Below are positions 9,065 through 17,634 of a DNA stretch of 64,000 bases, piece by piece (the stretch's first letter is position 1; each line of letters opens with the position of its first letter). Source of the DNA: Bacteroidales bacterium (GTDB lineage Bacteria; Bacteroidota; Bacteroidia; Bacteroidales; TTA-H9); the NCBI GenBank assembly GCA_028689615.1, contig JAQVCV010000001.1, positions 62,001 to 126,000 on the forward strand. The letters run 5' to 3'. The position numbers and the translations under genes were made by a program. Under the pieces are notes generated by a model. It did not search any database and had not been told where the DNA came from. It was given only the letters and a program-made list of their open reading frames with translations.

Positions 9065-9098
9065 GAAAAAAGGGGCAGCGATTGTTTATCGTTACCCC
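9065..9098 (-). terminator. Terminator after butyrate kinase
   Basis: On the minus strand the stem formed by 9088-9098 with 9072-9082 (GGGGTAACGAT with ATCGCTGCCCC, one mismatch and one G-U) is followed by a T-run. It separates the buk operon from recO. Confidence 0.8.
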
Positions 9099-9121
9099 CT
9101 AAAGCTATCTGAATAACAAGT

Positions 9122-10198
9122 CTATTGATAAATCAGGGGTGTTGTCTCGCCTCGCATCACCATAAGTCCGTTCATTGCAAGGGCCTCCATTTCATCTTCG
9201 CCCGGGTAAACTGTAACAGGGGCAATGAAACTCACCATCTCCTTGATGTAATTGACAAGATCGGGGTTGTGGGCTATTCCGCCTGTTAGCAGAATCCCGT
9301 CCACCTTTCCCTTGAGTACGGCAGCAAGGCTTCCGATCTCTTTTCCAACCTGATAAGCCATGGCATTCTGGATCAACAAGGCCTTAGCATCACCACTTTT
9401 CGCTGCCAATTCAACATCGTAGGCGCTGTTTGTCCCAAGATGAGCAACCAAGCCGCCCTTCCCCGTAATCATTTTTTTCACCTCATCGAGGGTTGCTTTA
9501 CCGCTGAAGCACAGTTTTGCCAGCATTCCAGCGGGCAAGGTACCGCTTCTTTCTGGGGAGAATGGGCCTTCGCCATCCAAGGCATTGTTCACATCCACAA
9601 CTTTTCCTTCGCGATGCGCTCCCACGGAAATGCCTCCACCCAGATGCGCAACGATCAGATTGAGGTCTTCATATTTGCGGTTGAGCGACCGGGCGTGGGT
9701 GCGGGCAATGGCCTTCTGGTTCAGAGCATGAAAGATAGAGAGGCGGGGTAATTCAGGTTGACCAGAAATTCGGGCAACATCCTGCAACTCGTCAACCACT
9801 ACCGGATCGGCAATAAAAGCACGGGCACCAGCGATAGTTTTGGCAATGTCGAGAGCGATCAATCCGCCAAGATTGCTGGCATGTTCTCCCAACACCGGAT
9901 GAATCAAATCGTTGACAAGAGCCTCGTTTACCTCATAAACCCCCGAAGGGATGGGTTTTACCAAGCCGCCTCGCCCTACAATAACGCCCAGGCTCTCTAT
10001 TTCGATGCCTGCTTGTTGCAGTTCGGCCAGGATGATCTCCTTTCGGAATTGAAATTGGCTGGCAATATTGGAAAAAGGTTGCAACTCTTCGGTGGAGTGC
10101 CGGAGGGTTTTGAGGAAAACATTTTTTGTACCCTCATAAACGGCTATTTTTGTGCTGGTTGAACCAGGGTTGATAGCCAAAATACGTTTTTCTGACAT
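9122..10198 (-). CDS. buk: Butyrate kinase
   Basis: Converts butyryl phosphate and ADP to butyrate and ATP, the last substrate-level phosphorylation of butyrate fermentation; branched-chain acyl phosphates are also possible substrates. The 358-residue acetokinase-family protein begins RILAINPGSTSTKIAVYEG, the phosphate-1 loop. It has VGRGGLVKPIPSGVYEVNE, NLIVAHLGGGISVGAHREG and ILLTGGIAHNPDLV. This length and the GGL motif fit Buk rather than acetate kinase (~400 residues). It sits 15 bases after a phosphotransbutyrylase gene on the same transcript. Confidence 0.95.
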   Translation of the reverse strand: MSEKRILAINPGSTSTKIAVYEGTKNVFLKTLRHSTEELQPFSNIASQFQFRKEIILAELQQAGIEIESLGVIVGRGGLVKPIPSGVYEVNEALVNDLIHPVLGEHASNLGGLIALDIAKTIAGARAFIADPVVVDELQDVARISGQPELPRLSIFHALNQKAIARTHARSLNRKYEDLNLIVAHLGGGISVGAHREGKVVDVNNALDGEGPFSPERSGTLPAGMLAKLCFSGKATLDEVKKMITGKGGLVAHLGTNSAYDVELAAKSGDAKALLIQNAMAYQVGKEIGSLAAVLKGKVDGILLTGGIAHNPDLVNYIKEMVSFIAPVTVYPGEDEMEALAMNGLMVMRGETTPLIYQ

Positions 10199-10213
10199 GG
10201 TGTGTAATGATGA

Positions 10214-11128
10214 TTAGTCGTCGGCCATCAGGCACGACAAGGCTATACAATAATATTTTGAGTTTTCGCTTTCGGAGCGCGACATCACAACAACGGGCAT
10301 CGAGGGACCGCAAATCATCCCTGCCAATTCGCCACCCGCAAACAGCATAAGCCCTTTATAGAATGCATTGCAGGCCTCAAGCGATGGAAAAAGAAGCACA
10401 TCGGCCTGACCTGCAACAGGTGTTGGCACTCCCTTAATTTCTATGCTGGCAGGGTCGCAAGCTAAAAAAACATCCAGGGGACCATCAACAATGCAATCTC
10501 CAAATACGCCTCGTTGTGCCATCTTGCTCAACAGGGCATAATCTATTGAATTGGGGAAATGGGGGCTAACCTTCTCAGATGCACCAATCAAGGCCACCTT
10601 GGGCTTATTGATACCAAACCGACGTGCCATCTTAAGCGAATAGCGCAACATGGCCTCTTTCTGTTTCAAGTCGGGGAAAGGCAATACTGCCGTATCGGTC
10701 ACAAACAACAATTTGTTGTAAGCCGGCAACTCGATAGCGCATACATAACTCATTACCTGACCCTTGGGCATCAAACCATTTTCCTGATGGAGCACCGATT
10801 TCAGGAAAAGATCGGTATTTACCAATCCCTTCATCAGTACATCGGCCCGACCTTCTTTAACCAATTCAACAGCTTTAGCTACTGAGGAGGCATGATCGGG
10901 TTGGTGTAAAATCCAATCAGGATTAAGCGAAAGCCCGGCCAATCGCGCAGTTTCTTCAATGGCCTGCTTGTTTCCCACAAGCACAGGAGCTGCAAAGCCG
11001 GCTTGGGCTGCCCTGATAATGGCACCCAGGGTATTGGCATCCTCGGCAGCGGCTACAGCTACTCGGTAAGATTTCCCTTTTAAACTAAGCCTGTCGGCTA
11101 TGTGATCAAGCCGCGTGATTGGCTCCAT
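10214..11128 (-). CDS. ptb: Phosphate butyryltransferase (copy proximal to buk)
   Basis: Transfers the acyl group from butyryl-CoA to phosphate, feeding butyrate kinase. The 304-residue protein belongs to the phosphate acetyl/butaryl transferase family. Motifs include RADVLMKGLVNTDLFLKSVL, the KVALIGASEKVSPHFPNSID segment and the C-terminal ADVLLFPSLEACNAFYKGL. It precedes buk by 15 bases, so the two are almost surely cotranscribed. A second paralogue lies directly upstream. Whether the acyl substrate is butyrate, isobutyrate or another branched acyl-CoA cannot be told from sequence. Confidence 0.93.
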   Translation of the reverse strand: MEPITRLDHIADRLSLKGKSYRVAVAAAEDANTLGAIIRAAQAGFAAPVLVGNKQAIEETARLAGLSLNPDWILHQPDHASSVAKAVELVKEGRADVLMKGLVNTDLFLKSVLHQENGLMPKGQVMSYVCAIELPAYNKLLFVTDTAVLPFPDLKQKEAMLRYSLKMARRFGINKPKVALIGASEKVSPHFPNSIDYALLSKMAQRGVFGDCIVDGPLDVFLACDPASIEIKGVPTPVAGQADVLLFPSLEACNAFYKGLMLFAGGELAGMICGPSMPVVVMSRSESENSKYYCIALSCLMADD

Positions 11129-11171
11129 AAGGTATGATTTGATGTGATGAAGAAATGATGAACCGCAACAG

Positions 11172-11201
11172 AAAGGCGCTCATTTTAGATGAGCGGCCTT
11201 T
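11172..11201 (-). terminator. Hairpin between the two ptb genes (possible weak terminator or processing site)
   Basis: AAAGGCGCTCAT (11173-11184) pairs with ATGAGCGGCCTTT (11189-11201) with one bulged G. The minus-strand sequence after the stem is only TTTC, so read-through into ptb/buk is likely. Confidence 0.45.
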
Positions 11202-11220
11202 CAGGAGGCATTTGAATGTA

Positions 11221-12126
11221 CTATTTGGCCACCAAAGCAGCCAAAGCAATGGAATAGGTTTTGGTGAGCGCCGAATCGCCTCGCGATGAGAGCACCGCCG
11301 GGCATTTGGCTCCCATTACCAGGGCACCCAATTCACCTTTCGACAATTTGGTATGCGATTTATAAAACACATTACCCGATTCTATATTGGGGAATAGCAA
11401 ACAATCGGCATCGCCAGCCACCTGACCACCAATCTTTTTAATGCGGGCACTCTCCTCATCGAGTGCTACATCAAGAGCCAACGGACCATCAACCATAGCT
11501 CCTTTGATCTGTCCGCGATCAGCCATCTTGGAGATAATTCCGGCATCAACACAAGCTTGCATCCCGGGCAGCATCTGTTCGGTAGCGGCAATCAATGCAA
11601 CTTTCGGTGTATCAATACCCAAAGCCTTGGCTACTTGTATCAGGAAATTGGTGATGGCAATCTTCTGGTTCAAATCAGGTTGGGGAATGATGGCAACATC
11701 GCCAACAACTAAAAGTTTATGATAACCAGGATTTTCAATTACCGAAACATGAGTTAATACCCCTTTTGGAGGCAACAACCCGGCATCTTTATTCAGGATG
11801 GCGCGCATGTATTTATCGGTACTCACCAGTCCCTTCATCAGGATGTCGCCTTCTCCTTTGATAATCAGCTCAACGGCCTTGTGGGCAGCTTTTTGCTCGT
11901 CGGCTTCCTGAACAATGCGGAATTTTCCTGCATCGATTTTCTCGTGCTCACAAACCTGACGAATAGTGGGCTCGTCGCCAACCAGAATTCCTTCAACAAT
12001 ACCCAGATCAATGGCGTTGCTGACTGCTTCGATGGTGTGACTGTCGTTGGCAAATGCCGCAACCAAACGTTTACGTGGTTTGGCCTTCACGACCTCAATC
12101 ATTTGCTGTAGATTGGAAATGCTCAT
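11221..12126 (-). CDS. ptb: Phosphate butyryltransferase paralogue (distal copy)
   Basis: The 301-residue product is the same family as the following gene. It has DILMKGLVSTDKYMRAILNK, PKVALIAATEQMLPGMQACV and ADCLLFPNIESGNVFYKSHT. The ATG at 12126 (MSISNLQQMIEVVKAKPRKR) is chosen over an in-frame start at 12186 because the alignable part begins here and a promoter element lies upstream at 12195-12202. The two copies differ clearly along their length, so this is an old duplication, perhaps for different acyl-CoA substrates (inferred). The gene leads a ptb-ptb-buk operon. Confidence 0.9.
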   Translation of the reverse strand: MSISNLQQMIEVVKAKPRKRLVAAFANDSHTIEAVSNAIDLGIVEGILVGDEPTIRQVCEHEKIDAGKFRIVQEADEQKAAHKAVELIIKGEGDILMKGLVSTDKYMRAILNKDAGLLPPKGVLTHVSVIENPGYHKLLVVGDVAIIPQPDLNQKIAITNFLIQVAKALGIDTPKVALIAATEQMLPGMQACVDAGIISKMADRGQIKGAMVDGPLALDVALDEESARIKKIGGQVAGDADCLLFPNIESGNVFYKSHTKLSKGELGALVMGAKCPAVLSSRGDSALTKTYSIALAALVAK

Positions 12127-12194
12127 AGCGTGGTGTTTTTTGGAGTGTATAATTAACTGATTAACTGATAATAAATCAACGTTCAACGCGACCG

Positions 12195-12202
12195 CAAAGG
12201 TA
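12195..12202 (-). promoter_or_regulatory. -7 promoter element (TACCTTTG) of the ptb-ptb-buk operon
   Basis: Minus-strand TACCTTTG matches TAnnTTTG, 68 bases upstream of the first ptb ATG. No well-spaced -33 element was found. The rest of the gap up to 12392 holds an AT-rich inverted repeat (GCTTTAAAA at 12319-12327 with TTTTAAAGC at 12340-12348) and no gene. Confidence 0.5.
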
Positions 12203-12392
12203 TGAAAATTCCCTTAAAATGCCATGATTTCGCCAATCAACCAAGCTACGATTGCAGGAGGAACCCTGACAACTCCCGGCCAAAACCGCCATTCAAACAC
12301 ATCTGACAGATAAAAAAGGCTTTAAAACAAAAGAGGCAATTTTAAAGCATCAAAACAATAGAAAGGCCTTTCTGCATCGGAGTCAATAAAAC

Positions 12393-12420
12393 CACAAAAG
12401 CCGCTCTCGCGGCTTTTGTG
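12393..12420 (-). terminator. Terminator after gatD
   Basis: A perfect 12-bp stem (CACAAAAGCCGC at 12393-12404 with its complement at 12409-12420) has a 4-base loop. On the minus strand it is followed by GGTTTTATT. Confidence 0.8.
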
Positions 12421-12435
12421 TGGTATTTGAAGGCA

Positions 12436-13824
12436 TTATTTGTGAACCTTTCTGATGAACTCTTCCACTTCAGGCACACCTCCCTGGTAAACCAGGTAGC
12501 CGTTGTAGGGCTCACGTTCAGTAATCTCATCATTAACAGGGGTAAGCATCAAACGTTTTACCTCTTCAGGATCGTCGGTTTGCCCCAGCACCCAGCCCAG
12601 CTTGATGTAAGCTGTTTCGGGGAGCATGTTTCCTATAGGAACGATACCCTTGGCCATCATATCGCGACCGGTATCGTACACAAACATATGAGCGTAGCCC
12701 CAGATGGTCTGCACCGTCATGAACATGTGCACCCCTTTGGCATGTGCCCTTTCAATTGCAGGATAAAGCTCCTTGTTGACGTGGCCGAGCCCTGTGCCCA
12801 CGATAATGATCCCCTTATAGCCCATATCCACCATGGAATCAATAATATCGGGCTTCATGGCCGGATAATAGTAGAGCATGGTAACGCTGTCGCTGAAATA
12901 AGGTTTGATCACCACGTTGCGGTCTTTGCGGCGGTGGTTGTATTTCTCCTTGATGGGAGTTATCCCTTTGCGGGTGATCATGGCAACAGGTGTATCGCCA
13001 ATGGTTCGGAAGGTGCTGCGGTAAGACGAGTGCATTTTTCTTACGCGTGTGCCTTTATGCAACAGTCCGTATTCATCGCTGGTGGGGCCAAACATGCAAA
13101 TCATCACCTCGGCAATATCGCCATGACCTGCGGCGGTCATCGCATGCATGAGGTTGAGGGCAGCATCGGAACTTGGACGATCCGACGACCGCTGCGAACC
13201 CACCAGAATGATAGGAACCGGTGAATTCTGAACCATAAACGACAAGGCTGCACCGGTATGCGACAAGGTATCGGTTCCATGACCAATCACAATGCCCTCT
13301 ACCCCTTTTTCAATCTCTTTCCCAATAGCCTGTGCTAAAGCAATGTATTGTTTCGGCCCCATGTTTTCGCTGAACACGGCAAAAAGCTTTTCGGTTTCAA
13401 GGTTGCAGATGTCGGCCAGTTCGGGCACAGCACCATACAACTCGCCGGGCGTGAAAGCCGGAATAACAGCACCTGTCCGGTAATCGAGACGAGAGGCGAT
13501 GGTACCTCCTGTGCCAAGCAGTTTCACTTTAGGGAGACCAGGGGTAACCGGAAACTGCTTTTCAGGTATTTTGTAGTTTGCCTTCTTGTAACCCACCTCC
13601 TTCATGGCGGTGATGGTACCGGTATCGATGCCAATATTGTATCCGGTAACGATTTTCATGACAATATGGCGATCATCGTCGTTCTCGGACCGGGGCAATA
13701 CGGTTCCGCTGAAATTTCCGCGGGTGGTTTCCACTTCGGCCTGGCCCCATACCCTCACGTTGTATTGTTTAAGGAGTTCGAGGGCGTGACCCTTGTAACC
13801 CTGGAAGAAATCTTCGTTCATCAT
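12436..13824 (-). CDS. gatD: Glu-tRNA(Gln) amidotransferase subunit D (archaeal-type GatD)
   Basis: GatD is the asparaginase-like subunit that releases ammonia from glutamine for GatE. The 462-residue product has the GatD-type N-terminal domain (about 1-95) followed by an L-asparaginase fold. Thr105 in GTGGTIAS and Thr184-Asp185 in GHGTDT are the expected catalytic residues. HKGTRVRKMHSSYRSTF is a GatD-style signature instead of that of a plain asparaginase. It lies 58 bases after gatE with a terminator downstream, so the two form one operon. A standalone asparaginase would lack the N-terminal domain and the gatE partner, so GatD is the better call. This system is normally archaeal. Confidence 0.92.
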   Translation of the reverse strand: MMNEDFFQGYKGHALELLKQYNVRVWGQAEVETTRGNFSGTVLPRSENDDDRHIVMKIVTGYNIGIDTGTITAMKEVGYKKANYKIPEKQFPVTPGLPKVKLLGTGGTIASRLDYRTGAVIPAFTPGELYGAVPELADICNLETEKLFAVFSENMGPKQYIALAQAIGKEIEKGVEGIVIGHGTDTLSHTGAALSFMVQNSPVPIILVGSQRSSDRPSSDAALNLMHAMTAAGHGDIAEVMICMFGPTSDEYGLLHKGTRVRKMHSSYRSTFRTIGDTPVAMITRKGITPIKEKYNHRRKDRNVVIKPYFSDSVTMLYYYPAMKPDIIDSMVDMGYKGIIIVGTGLGHVNKELYPAIERAHAKGVHMFMTVQTIWGYAHMFVYDTGRDMMAKGIVPIGNMLPETAYIKLGWVLGQTDDPEEVKRLMLTPVNDEITEREPYNGYLVYQGGVPEVEEFIRKVHK

Positions 13825-13882
13825 TTTCAGGTGTTTAATTATACGCGGGATGATACAATTGTGGTGATTGAGAAACCCGCGG

Positions 13883-15904
13883 TCAGGCGGTTAGTTTTTC
13901 TATTTCGGTTTTCATATCTGCCAGAGGAATATTTCCTAAGGCACTGGCTTGCAATTGGCCCATAATCCAATTCACCCTGTTACCAGGGCTGTCAACGAAA
14001 CAAATTTCGTCAAACTTCTTGCTAAGAAATGGAATCCGACCCAGCAGTTCTGCGTGTGTGAGACGCTTGAAGCCTATAGTTGTAAGCACCGATTCGAAAT
14101 CCATACTAGGGTGTTGGTAAACCACTGCCATCATCCGACGGGCAAGTGCCCGGTGTAGGTTGTTATCGGCCAGATACTTCATCAGGTCATACACCCTGTT
14201 GTAACCGAAGCCTGCCGAAGGACCGTACTGGCCTTCAACTCTTTTAAGGACATGACCTATGAAGGTACCCACGAAACGGGGCGAATAATTAAGGTCTGTT
14301 ACTATTTTCTCTATCAAACCAAACAGGTTTTTCTTGAAGATGTAGGTATAGGTATCTTCAGGGATTCCCCATTCCAGCATCTGGTGATAGCGTTCGATCA
14401 CTTCGCGGGGTAGTTCGCCGCGCAATTGCTCGATGTATTCGTCGGAAAGTGAGATAGGAGCTGAATCGGTATCGGGATACATCCTGTCGGCTCCAGGCAG
14501 AACCCTCTCGAAGATGGTTGTACCATCGGGGAACGATTTACGGGTTTCGCCCGGGATGCCATCGAAGGCCATCAGGCAACGCTCTTCAATGGTTTCGAGA
14601 GCGGTGGCATCATCCTCTTCGGGACCCCAAAAGATGAGCTGGGCATCGTTTTCGTTGGCATTAAAGGCTTGGGCAATCCTTTGCCACTCATCGGCATGAA
14701 CCACAGGGCAGAGGTCTTCGCTGGTAACCATGTTGGGCTTCTTGATGCAGGCAATTACCTTAAGCCTGTCGCTCAATTCGTTGATGAAACATTGACGTGG
14801 CTGTGTAAAATGAGAAAGCAATCCCCTGAATTCGGGTAAATTCACAGCTACAATACGATGCTTTAAGTCGCGGGCACTTACCAGGGGTTCGTAGTCAAAT
14901 TTAAAATCGAAGAAGTTGAGCCTTTTGTGAGCTATCTTCCAGCTTTCTTTCTTCACACGCTGGCGGAGTTTGTCGCGAAGCAACAAGAGCGACCACTGAC
15001 GAAAAGCTTCGTTGTGGGTAAGTTCGGGTATCCAACGGGTGTGGGCAACCCCTTTGATCTCAACCCTGTGACCGCCACGGCAACTCACGTTCACATCTTC
15101 ACGACCGGCGCCAATTCCGGTACGAACAAGGCCTGTACTGCGGTTCAGAAATCTGATATAATCGCAAGCCTCTTTCACCTCGTCGGGATTGACCATCTCC
15201 GGATAAGTCACTGTTTCAATAAGTGGCATCCCAAGTCGGTCGGTCTTGTAGGTACGGTAATGACCAATATCGCTGATCTCACGACAAGAGTCCTCTTCGA
15301 GGCTAAGTTGAATAAGCCTTATTTTCTTGTTTTTCAGCGGAATCTCACCTTCCACACCGATGATTGCAGTGCGCTGGAAACCAGTGGGGATGCTTCCGTC
15401 GAGGTATTGCTTACGCGTGATATGTACCTCGCCCACGATGTTGAGCTTTGACAAGAGCGAAATGCGGATGGCAATGTCGAGAGCCTGACGGTTGAGAGGA
15501 AACGGAGGGGTATCGTCCACTTCGTATGTACAGGTTGTTTGGTGCTTAACCCTGTAAACAATGTTCTTTCGGGTTTTAAACTCCATGAGGGCTGTTCCGT
15601 CGTATTCGCCCAACTCGCTGAGTGTAGGCCTCATATGCCGGATAAGTTCTGCATCATAATCGTCGCTGGCATGGAAGAGCCCTGCCGGACAATTGCAAAA
15701 AAGTTTCTTGTGAGTGAGAAGTTGTTGGTGAACTTCGAGCCCCGACATAAACCCGATCCGATCGTAATCGTCCTGGGTGGCTTGCTGTCGGGGGATGTAA
15801 CCTGCCTGACGAAGGGTTTCTTCGTAGTTGGCGCGGGCGTCGATGGCTTTCGATTTTAAACCATTACGGTTTTGATCATCGGCCTGATTTCGCTGCTTGC
15901 TCAT
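13883..15904 (-). CDS. gatE: Glu-tRNA(Gln) amidotransferase subunit E (archaeal-type GatE)
   Basis: GatE binds misacylated Glu-tRNA(Gln), phosphorylates the glutamyl group and amidates it with ammonia from GatD. The 673-residue protein starts with a hydrophilic extension (1-50), then the GatB/E core with GLEVHQQLLTHKKLFCNCPA. An inserted GAD domain (about 380-480) shows CIKKPNMVTSEDLCPVVHAD. The GIPGETRKSFPDGTTIFERV and RMYPDTDS stretches, and a C-terminal YqeY-like domain, complete the GatE plan. Bacterial GatB is about 475 residues and lacks the GAD insertion, so this is GatE. It is the first gene of a gatE-gatD operon. Confidence 0.93.
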   Translation of the reverse strand: MSKQRNQADDQNRNGLKSKAIDARANYEETLRQAGYIPRQQATQDDYDRIGFMSGLEVHQQLLTHKKLFCNCPAGLFHASDDYDAELIRHMRPTLSELGEYDGTALMEFKTRKNIVYRVKHQTTCTYEVDDTPPFPLNRQALDIAIRISLLSKLNIVGEVHITRKQYLDGSIPTGFQRTAIIGVEGEIPLKNKKIRLIQLSLEEDSCREISDIGHYRTYKTDRLGMPLIETVTYPEMVNPDEVKEACDYIRFLNRSTGLVRTGIGAGREDVNVSCRGGHRVEIKGVAHTRWIPELTHNEAFRQWSLLLLRDKLRQRVKKESWKIAHKRLNFFDFKFDYEPLVSARDLKHRIVAVNLPEFRGLLSHFTQPRQCFINELSDRLKVIACIKKPNMVTSEDLCPVVHADEWQRIAQAFNANENDAQLIFWGPEEDDATALETIEERCLMAFDGIPGETRKSFPDGTTIFERVLPGADRMYPDTDSAPISLSDEYIEQLRGELPREVIERYHQMLEWGIPEDTYTYIFKKNLFGLIEKIVTDLNYSPRFVGTFIGHVLKRVEGQYGPSAGFGYNRVYDLMKYLADNNLHRALARRMMAVVYQHPSMDFESVLTTIGFKRLTHAELLGRIPFLSKKFDEICFVDSPGNRVNWIMGQLQASALGNIPLADMKTEIEKLTA

Positions 15905-15941
15905 ATTGATTGGTGATTTAACATAGGCTTAATAATGGGCT

Positions 15942-15949
15942 CAAAAGTA
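15942..15949 (-). promoter_or_regulatory. -7 promoter element (TACTTTTG) of the gatED operon
   Basis: Minus-strand TACTTTTG matches TAnnTTTG, 37 bases upstream of the gatE ATG. This indicates expression from a native Bacteroidota-style promoter. The remaining intergenic sequence to 16155 shows nothing else clear. Confidence 0.5.
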
Positions 15950-16155
15950 TGGATTTTTCTTTAGATTTGTTTATTGCCGCCAAACTCAGCCGAGTTGACA
16001 GCATTGATCTTGTAGTATTTCGTCATCTGTAAAATTTAAATTGCAAGTAAGATACTTCAGACTAATTGCTGGCGCGAAACTTTTTTGTGCCGCATGCCTC
16101 CGTGGCAGCCATTTTACCAAAGAAACGCGCGATCTTTGTTCAAAATTTCAATGCA

Positions 16156-16665
16156 ATGATCGAAACACTTCGCCTACGCATTCAGCCCCTATCCCTGGCA
16201 CAAATTGAATTGTTCAGGAATTGCAACGGGTTGCTTGAATCGAGCCTCGCGATTGCACCCTCCCAGCAGCCTGTGCATCCCGAAGTAGCTGAGGCTTTAG
16301 CTCACGACATCATTCCCGCTTTGCAGAATGACCCTGAAAACTTCGAGTTTTCAACACTGTGGCTTGCTATTAATAAGGAGTCGAACACGATAGTGGCTGA
16401 ACTTTGTTTCATGGGACCTCCAAATTCTATGGGTAATATTTTTTTGGGTTATGGAACTTATCCCTCGCAACAAGGGAAAGGCTATATGACTGAAGCCGTT
16501 GAGGGCATGGTTGCCTGGGCATTCTTCAATGAAAAGGTAAAAGCAATACTTGCCCAAACCGAACACGGCAACGTGGCTTCATGGAGGGTGCTGCAAAAAA
16601 ACGGATTCACCAGAATTCTAAGCGAATTTGGATTTTACACCTGGAGCCTTCCCCGACCTGTTTGA
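16156..16665 (+). CDS. GNAT family N-acetyltransferase (RimJ/RimL-like)
   Basis: The 169-residue protein begins MIETLRLRIQPLSLAQIELF. It has the acetyl-CoA-binding region GTYPSQQGKGYMTEAVEGMV (the Q/RxxGxG/A-type loop is QQGKGY) and the NVASWRVLQKNGFTR tail typical of ribosomal-protein-type GNATs. The start at 16156 is preferred over 16066 because a near-consensus -7 element (GATCTTTG, 16131-16138) lies between them. The acceptor substrate is unknown; proteins, antibiotics or small amines are all possible. It converges on the next gene with a 3-base gap. Confidence 0.85.
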   Translation: MIETLRLRIQPLSLAQIELFRNCNGLLESSLAIAPSQQPVHPEVAEALAHDIIPALQNDPENFEFSTLWLAINKESNTIVAELCFMGPPNSMGNIFLGYGTYPSQQGKGYMTEAVEGMVAWAFFNEKVKAILAQTEHGNVASWRVLQKNGFTRILSEFGFYTWSLPRPV

Positions 16666-16668
16666 CAA

Positions 16669-17634
16669 TTACCAACCGCTGGTATCGACAACCAGAAACT
16701 CCCCGTTGCTGGTTACTGCGTACAAACTCCCTGTGCCCGGCAATTTTAATCCCAGAATCCTGCTGCTCACAGGCAATTGAAAAAGCTTCCACCCATTAAC
16801 AGGGTTGTGCACAGCAAGCCGGCCTCCATCCGATGCAGCTACAACCACCCCGCCTTCAACCGCTATTTTATTGAACGAACAGCCACTGTTGCTGTACGAT
16901 TCAGTCCAACTCAAACCGTTATCACTAGATTGGTATATAACGCCCGAGTAACCGGCCATCAACGCCTGGCTGTTTGATGAATAAACCACCGAAGTAAAGA
17001 AGTCTCCCCTCATGGAAGTTTGCACAGGAGGTTGCTGTAACCCGTCTGACTTTCCCACGTAACCCCATCCGCAAACAAGCACATCGCCACTTTGGGCAAA
17101 AGAGGCTCCCGACAATTGATGCGGTATTTGCGTAAAGTTCCACGATAGGCCACAATCAGTACTCCGGTAGCAAACCCCTTTTTTCCCGTTATCACCACCA
17201 ACCAAAACCAGATTGCATGAATCGACTGCCAGATGACGAAAAGCCGGACGGTCGAACACATGCGTGGGAACGTTATCGGCCAGCCAAACATACGACCAGT
17301 GGAGACCTGAATCGGTTGTTTTCCAGAGTTCCAGTGTATCGCCACCGGCAAATGCAGTGGTGTTGTTGATGAATTTTACGAAATAGAAGCATTTTGACGG
17401 ATGACTCACCATCACCGACCAGGTGTTTCCGCCATCGGTGCTGCGAAGCAATTTTCCGTGTTCCCGGGGCAATCCGCCACAAGCCAGTAAAACTCCCTGG
17501 TTGTTAACATCCACACCAGTAAGCCAACTGTTTTGAACAACCTTGACAACGGTAGCTGGTGTTGAATCCAGAGGCTCTTTACCACACGATGCAACGAGAA
17601 ACAGCACAACAACAAGCGGCCAAAAGGATTTCAT
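16669..17634 (-). CDS. YCF48/BNR-repeat-like lipoprotein
   Basis: The 321-residue protein starts MKSFWPLVVVLFLVASCGKE, a lipoprotein signal with lipobox LVASC. The body has repeated short beta-propeller motifs: RSTDGGNTWSVMVSHPS, KTTDSGLHWSYVWL, RSTDCGLSWNFTQIP and QSSDNGLSWTESYS. These are the Asp-box blades of BNR/sortilin-like and YCF48 propellers. It is therefore a predicted lipid-anchored propeller; its ligand is unknown. The start codon overlaps the uridine kinase stop by one base (TGATG), so translation is probably coupled, though the functions look unrelated. Confidence 0.85.
   Translation of the reverse strand: MKSFWPLVVVLFLVASCGKEPLDSTPATVVKVVQNSWLTGVDVNNQGVLLACGGLPREHGKLLRSTDGGNTWSVMVSHPSKCFYFVKFINNTTAFAGGDTLELWKTTDSGLHWSYVWLADNVPTHVFDRPAFRHLAVDSCNLVLVGGDNGKKGVCYRSTDCGLSWNFTQIPHQLSGASFAQSGDVLVCGWGYVGKSDGLQQPPVQTSMRGDFFTSVVYSSNSQALMAGYSGVIYQSSDNGLSWTESYSNSGCSFNKIAVEGGVVVAASDGGRLAVHNPVNGWKLFQLPVSSRILGLKLPGTGSLYAVTSNGEFLVVDTSGW

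Noticed and set aside
12319..12373. AT-rich inverted repeat and a short palindrome (AGAAAGGCCTTTCT near 12360) upstream of the ptb operon
   Set aside because: They lie between two transcripts sharing no clear regulator; without comparison they cannot be told from chance.
12418..13224. A 268-codon plus-strand open frame opposite gatD
   Set aside because: It mirrors the GatD coding sequence and shows no family features; a shadow of codon bias.
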